DNA of 45,037 bases, taken from positions 1 through 45,037 of the forward strand of contig JAFDVY010000017.1 in NCBI GenBank assembly GCA_018268785.1. The letters run 5' to 3'. The notes below the pieces were generated by a model that saw nothing but the letters and a program-made list of their open reading frames with translations, did no database searches and was not told the origin of the DNA. The position numbers and the translations under genes were made by a program. The DNA is from Acidobacteriota bacterium (GTDB lineage: Bacteria; Acidobacteriota; Terriglobia; Acidiferrales; UBA7541). This document shows, one piece after another, positions 41,053 to 45,037 of the stretch (its first letter is position 1; each line of letters opens with the position of its first letter).

Positions 41053-42360
41053 TCAGCGTTCGGCCACGCGGTTCAAATCTTCATAAAACGACGGAAACGA
41101 AACGCCCGCACACTCCGCGTCCCGAACGGTAGTCGGCCCATCGGCAGCCAGCGCTGCAATGGAAAACGCCATCGCAATCCGGTGATCGCCATGCGGCTCA
41201 ATCTCCGCGCCGCGCAGTTTTCCGGCGGATCGTCCAGCCACTTTCAATCCGTCCGGACGCTCTTCCACCGTCGCGCCCATCTTCCGCAAATTTTCCACCA
41301 GCACCGTAATGCGGTCGCTCTCCTTCACGCGCAATTCGCCCGCATCGCGAATCTCGATTCCCTCTTCCGTGTACGGCCCCAGCGCCGCCAGCATCGGCAA
41401 TTCGTCAATCACCAGCGGAATCGTGTCGCCGGAAATCACGCCGCCTTTCAGCGACGCGCCTTTCACGGCCAAATCGCCAACTACTTCTCCATGCGTGCTC
41501 TGCACAGAATGAATCTGAATGCTTGCGCCCATGCTGGCAAACACATCCAGAATCGCCGTCCGGGTAGGATTCAGCCCCACGTTCTGAATCAAAACGCTCG
41601 ACTCCGGAAACAGCGATGCCGCCGCGATAAAAAACACAGCCGAAGAAATATCTCCCGGCACATTCAGATTCTTTGCCGCCAATTTGATCGAGCCATTCGC
41701 GCCCGCGCCATGAATCCGCGTCACACGCGCATTGCGTTCCACAGGCACGCCGAATTCTTCGAGCGCCAGTTCCGTATGATCGCGAGTCCGCGCCGGCTCC
41801 GTCACAATCGTCTCGCCTTCGGCAAACAGCCCCGCCAGCAGCACTGCGGACTTCACCTGCGCGCTCGCCATCGGCATTTTGTAGTCCAGCGCGCGCAATT
41901 TTCCGCCGCGAATTTCCAGCGGTGCAAAATTGTCGTCTCGCGCCTTGATCTCAGCGCCCATCTCCCGCAGCGGACCCACCACGCGCTTCATCGGCCGCTT
42001 TTGCAAACTCTCATCGCCGCTTATGGTCGTTTTAAAGTTCTGCCCCGCCAAAATTCCGCTCAGCAGTCGAATCGTCGTCCCCGAATTTCCCGCATCCAGC
42101 GCACGCCAACTGCTCTTCAGTCCGCGCAAGCCGTGACCCGTTACGCGCACGGTCGTCCCATCTACCTTCACTTCTGCGCCGAGCGATTTCATACACCCCA
42201 GCGTGCTATGGCAGTCCGCAGCCGCGGCAAAATTGCGCAACTCGCTCGTGCCTTCCGCCAGCGCCGCCAGCATCGCATAACGATGGGAAATGGATTTGTC
42301 TCCCGGCATCAACACGCCGCCGGAGAGGGCTGTCGCTGGATGAATAATCTGTTTGCTCAC
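41053..42360 (-). CDS. aroA: 3-phosphoshikimate 1-carboxyvinyltransferase (EPSP synthase)
   Basis: About 435 residues. It joins shikimate-3-phosphate and PEP in the shikimate pathway. Signatures: LMPGDKSISHRYAMLAALAEG (substrate loop), DAGNSGTTIRLLSGILAG (PEP loop), and LRVKESDRITVLVENLRKMG with the catalytic acidic region; also PHGDHRIAMAFSIAAL. I prefer the GTG at 42360 over the TTG at 42366 because a TAGAAT hexamer ends seven bases before the GTG with no ribosome site, fitting a leaderless start. It stands alone. Confidence 0.95.
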   Translation of the reverse strand: MSKQIIHPATALSGGVLMPGDKSISHRYAMLAALAEGTSELRNFAAAADCHSTLGCMKSLGAEVKVDGTTVRVTGHGLRGLKSSWRALDAGNSGTTIRLLSGILAGQNFKTTISGDESLQKRPMKRVVGPLREMGAEIKARDDNFAPLEIRGGKLRALDYKMPMASAQVKSAVLLAGLFAEGETIVTEPARTRDHTELALEEFGVPVERNARVTRIHGAGANGSIKLAAKNLNVPGDISSAVFFIAAASLFPESSVLIQNVGLNPTRTAILDVFASMGASIQIHSVQSTHGEVVGDLAVKGASLKGGVISGDTIPLVIDELPMLAALGPYTEEGIEIRDAGELRVKESDRITVLVENLRKMGATVEERPDGLKVAGRSAGKLRGAEIEPHGDHRIAMAFSIAALAADGPTTVRDAECAGVSFPSFYEDLNRVAER

Positions 42361-42367
42361 AGCCAAA

Positions 42368-42373
42368 ATTCTA
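42368..42373 (-). promoter_or_regulatory. -10-like hexamer for aroA
   Basis: TAGAAT on the minus strand, seven bases before the GTG at 42360 and one base before the alternative TTG at 42366. No clear -35. Confidence 0.35.
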
Positions 42374-42544
42374 ACACGCGGCGCGCAAGTACCTGTACGG
42401 GAGGACAGTTTGTGAACTTGCGCTGCCCTTCACACGCCGCTGAAACAACCTCCTTCGCCGCTGCGTATCATAGATAGGCAGGTGGAATTAAGTCGAAAAG
42501 AACTGCTGAAGAATTGCCAGAAAAACGTCGGGAGATGGAAGAAA

Positions 42545-43381
42545 ATGTCAGCCGGTAGTGATGTTCGCAAAGCCGCCGCGCGAGCAGCCATGTTGGTCGC
42601 GGCCGTATTTGCTTTAACCATTTTGCTTTCCGCGATGCCGGGTCATCGCGTGCCCGTCGTTGACGCACAATCCGCGCAGGAATCCCAGGGCCAATCGCAA
42701 AGTTCCATGCAGGGCATGGATCACAGCAAAATGCCGCAGGCAGACCCCGATGAACAGGCCAGCGAAAAAGACGCAATGGCCGAGATGGCGCACATGCACG
42801 GCCCAAACCAGAAAATGGGTCTCCACATGACCATGACCGCCACGCGCCCGCAAACCGCCGAAGACGCGCAGCGCGCCAACGAAATTGTTGCCCAGCTAAA
42901 AGACGGTATCGAAAAGTATCGCGACTATCACGTTGCTCTAAACGATGGCTTTCGCATTTTCCTGCCGAATATTCCGCAACCTGAATATCACTTCACCAGC
43001 TACGCCAACGGCTTCCTCGCTGCGGTGCATTTCGATCCGTCGCGCCCCACTTCCCTGCTCTACAAAAAAACCGCCACCGGCTACGAACTCGTCGGCGCCA
43101 TGTACACCATGCCCAAGCGATCCACCGAAGACGAACTCAACAAGCGCGTTCCGCTCAGCATTGCGCCGTGGCACCTGCACACCAATCTCTGCATGCCTCC
43201 GCAGAATGAACGAAAATCCGCCGATTGGAGCAAGTTCGGCCTCAAAGGCTCTATTGCCACTGAACGAGCCTGCGACGCCGCCGGCGGACGCTTCCGCCCC
43301 TCCGTCTTCGGCTGGATGGTCCACATCTACCCCTACGAATCCTCTCCCGACAAAATCTTCGCCATGCACCACCACGACTGA
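42545..43381 (+). CDS. Exported Met/His-rich protein, putative metal-binding
   Basis: 278 residues from the ATG at 42545 with GGAAGAA upstream; a GTG at 42482 is in frame but adds a charged, non-signal extension. The N-terminus has an export helix (AAMLVAAVFALTILLSAMPG). Residues ~50-100 are rich in Met and His (MQGMDHSKMPQ, MAEMAHMHGPNQKMGLHMTM), as in periplasmic copper proteins. Later conserved-looking motifs are APWHLHTNLCMPP and a terminal FAMHHHD. I do not recognise a named family; copper or other soft-metal binding is inference from composition. Confidence 0.65.
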   Translation: MSAGSDVRKAAARAAMLVAAVFALTILLSAMPGHRVPVVDAQSAQESQGQSQSSMQGMDHSKMPQADPDEQASEKDAMAEMAHMHGPNQKMGLHMTMTATRPQTAEDAQRANEIVAQLKDGIEKYRDYHVALNDGFRIFLPNIPQPEYHFTSYANGFLAAVHFDPSRPTSLLYKKTATGYELVGAMYTMPKRSTEDELNKRVPLSIAPWHLHTNLCMPPQNERKSADWSKFGLKGSIATERACDAAGGRFRPSVFGWMVHIYPYESSPDKIFAMHHHD

Positions 43382-43559
43382 ACCCGAACAGCGCCCGCCA
43401 CCGGGGTGCGCATCCTTTTCTCTTCAAACCGCCTCAAACTGTGAGACTTGAGAAGCCGCGCGTTCTTTGCCCGCGTCTAACCGAGTTTTAGAACTCCTAA
43501 GCCGCGAGTCCCACGTTTCGGGTCACGGTGGTTCGATTGCGCCCCCGTACCGCGGCAGG

Positions 43560-43565
43560 TATGAT
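43560..43565 (+). promoter_or_regulatory. -10-like hexamer for the S55 peptidase gene
   Basis: TATGAT ends nine bases before the ATG at 43575; TTGCGC lies 17 bases upstream (43537-43542) as a weak -35. No ribosome site between. Confidence 0.4.
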
Positions 43566-43574
43566 TGCCAACCC

Positions 43575-45037
43575 ATGCTCTCGGGACTCGTTGTTTCTCA
43601 ACAGCTTGCACGTTTTTGCGCCATGCTTGCACTGGTCGCGCTGCTGCTCCTCGGCGGCCTGCTGATTCCGTTCGCCCCTCTGGCCCACGCCCAATCCACT
43701 GATTTCCTCCCCCTCGACCAGGTTCAACCCGGCATGCAGGGGTACGCCTACACGATTTTTGCCGGCGACCAGGTCGAAAAATTCGATTTGGAAGTGCTTG
43801 GAGTAATGCCGAATTTTCTTGGGCCGAAACAATCGATCATTTTGGTTCAACTGAAAGGGCAAAAAGTTGAACACACCGGCGTTGTCGCCGGAATGAGCGG
43901 GAGTCCTGTTTACATCAACGGAAAACTGGCCGGCGCGCTCTCGCTGAAACTTGGTGTGTTCACAAAAGAGCCGATCGCAGGCGTTACACCAATTGCGGAT
44001 GTGATTGCAGGTGGCGGAGCAAACGCAGCTTCCAGCGGTTCGCCCATTGCACCTCTTTCGAATGAATCAGCGATGCGTGCAGGTGTGCAAAACGGCGCGG
44101 CGCTGCAATCGATTGAAACGCCGCTTGTTTTTTCCGGGTTTCAACCAGCCGCAATTGAAAAATTTGCGCCACAACTGAGTTCGTACGGTTTCGTCGCCGC
44201 GCAAGGCGGCACAACCCCGGCGCGTCCCGATGACGGAAAACTCGCGCCCGGCGACATGGCTGGAATGGTGCTTGTGCAGGGCGACGCATCCATCAATTCC
44301 GCTTGCACGGTCACTGCTGTGCAGGCGGACAAAGTTTTTCTTTGCGGGCATCCGTTCTTGAGTCTCGGCGATGTGCAGATTCCGATGGCGCGCAGCCGCG
44401 TCGTCACGACTCTTTCTTCCGATCTCGCTTCGACAAAAATCGTGAACATGGGCGGTTCGATTGGAACGATCACGGGCGATCATTTGACGGCCGTCACCGG
44501 CACGCTGGGCCCCGCGCCAAAATTGATTCCGATGGATTTGAGTTTGAAGACGCAGGCTGGCGAAAAAAAACTCCATTTTGAAATGGTGAATCATCCGAAA
44601 CTCACGCCGCTCCTCGTCGGTCTGACCGCTTTTAACGGCCTCACGCAAAATGTCGTGTACGGCGAGGGCACTACACTGCACATGAGCGGCGAAATCAAAT
44701 TGAAGGGCCATGCGGCAGTTCAGCTCGAAAATACATTCGCTCCCGGCGATTCCCTGAACCCGGATGCGATGCCTATTGCGCTCACGCTGATGGCGGACTT
44801 CTCACGCCTCTTTACCAATACGTTTGAAGCTCCTGAGTTTGAGAAAATTTCCCTGCATGTGGAAAGCATTCCCGGCCGGCAGTCTTACACGATTGACAGC
44901 GCATGGCTCGAAAAAGGCGAAGCAACTCCCGGAGAAACGCTGCGGGTTCGCGTTCTACTCCGTCCATACCGCGGCGCAGCTCGCATCGAAGAAACCACCG
45001 TTCATGTGCCCGATCAAATTGCGCATGGCACGATGTT
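43575..45037 (+). CDS. SpoIVB-type S55 peptidase-domain protein, 5' part
   Basis: The frame is open from the ATG at 43575 to the window end (487 codons), so the gene is cut. A signal peptide (MLALVALLLLGGLLIPFAPLAHA) is followed by VQPGMQGYAYTIFAGDQVEKF and the serine-protease motif TGVVAGMSGSPVYINGKLAGAL, then VFLCGHPFLSLGD, which match the S55 domain known from SpoIVB. The rest (from ~residue 300) looks like an Ig- or beta-rich extracytoplasmic region. In sporulators SpoIVB cleaves SpoIVFA; in a Gram-negative organism the target is unknown. No sporulation genes are seen. Confidence 0.82.
   Translation, partial: MLSGLVVSQQLARFCAMLALVALLLLGGLLIPFAPLAHAQSTDFLPLDQVQPGMQGYAYTIFAGDQVEKFDLEVLGVMPNFLGPKQSIILVQLKGQKVEHTGVVAGMSGSPVYINGKLAGALSLKLGVFTKEPIAGVTPIADVIAGGGANAASSGSPIAPLSNESAMRAGVQNGAALQSIETPLVFSGFQPAAIEKFAPQLSSYGFVAAQGGTTPARPDDGKLAPGDMAGMVLVQGDASINSACTVTAVQADKVFLCGHPFLSLGDVQIPMARSRVVTTLSSDLASTKIVNMGGSIGTITGDHLTAVTGTLGPAPKLIPMDLSLKTQAGEKKLHFEMVNHPKLTPLLVGLTAFNGLTQNVVYGEGTTLHMSGEIKLKGHAAVQLENTFAPGDSLNPDAMPIALTLMADFSRLFTNTFEAPEFEKISLHVESIPGRQSYTIDSAWLEKGEATPGETLRVRVLLRPYRGAARIEETTVHVPDQIAHGTM

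Noticed and set aside
1..45037. tRNA genes, CRISPR arrays, insertion sequences, phage genes
   Set aside because: I looked on both strands for TPsiC-arm-like sequences, regularly spaced repeats and transposase or integrase motifs and saw none.

Overview
The window looks like chromosomal DNA of a Gram-negative, probably acidobacterial, soil or peat bacterium. Lipid A genes (lpxD, an LpxL/HtrB-type acyltransferase, an ArnT-like glycosyltransferase) indicate an outer membrane. A complete hopanoid locus, TAT-exported oxidoreductases, an ECF sigma/zinc-finger anti-sigma/DUF4097 cluster and many short palindromic repeats also fit Acidobacteriota. This assignment is inference; no rRNA or other phylogenetic marker is present, and I saw no tRNA, CRISPR array, transposase or prophage.

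Layout. 1-3257 (+): 3' end of a DUF72 gene, a TAT-type amidohydrolase and a methyltransferase, separated by palindromic repeats. 3258-3958: a gene-free stretch holding a good sigma-70-type promoter, about 320 nt of hairpin-rich non-coding sequence and a strong intrinsic terminator, i.e. a candidate small RNA gene, followed by a cluster of three palindromes. 3959-8855 (mostly -): polysaccharide deacetylase; a coupled set of a 42-residue membrane peptide, a sugar transporter and a PfkB kinase; a zinc-ribbon protein; a small monooxygenase; a small membrane protein.

8889-19068 (-): a tightly packed hopanoid operon transcribed leftward: squalene-hopene cyclase, a radical-SAM-like protein without cluster cysteines, hpnA, hpnG, two tandem zinc-type alcohol dehydrogenases, a fused hpnC-hpnD, and hpnE. 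HpnC/D/E make squalene, the cyclase makes the hopane skeleton, and HpnA/HpnG-type proteins work on the polyol side chain. In the fusion gene, the linker between the two synthase domains is encoded by one of the dispersed palindromic repeats.

19257-23604: lipid A genes (P-loop protein, lpxD, acyltransferase on -, ArnT-like on +). 23557-31885: alpha/beta hydrolase with Asn at the nucleophile position, GNAT protein, two-subunit molybdenum hydroxylase, M28 peptidase, nrdR, and a flippase-like membrane protein. 32099-35906 (+): ECF sigma factor, zinc-finger anti-sigma candidate, B-box/membrane protein, small membrane protein, DUF4097 protein; probably an envelope-stress module. 36031-40560 (+): cytochrome c, DUF1287 protein, TPM-domain protein, nucleotidyltransferase-like protein, LemA, GreB. 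The rest holds aroA (-), a Met/His-rich exported protein (+) and the start of an S55 peptidase (+, runs off the end).

Patterns across the window: five copies of a 26-nt palindromic repeat; three long hairpins with variable paired arms and the same loop (TCGTGACACAA) upstream of genes in 32.6-40 kb; several genes with a -10-like hexamer 7-9 nt before the start codon and no ribosome site, suggesting leaderless mRNAs; and a strand-composition shift (G-rich + strand on the left, C-rich on the right) that ignores gene direction.
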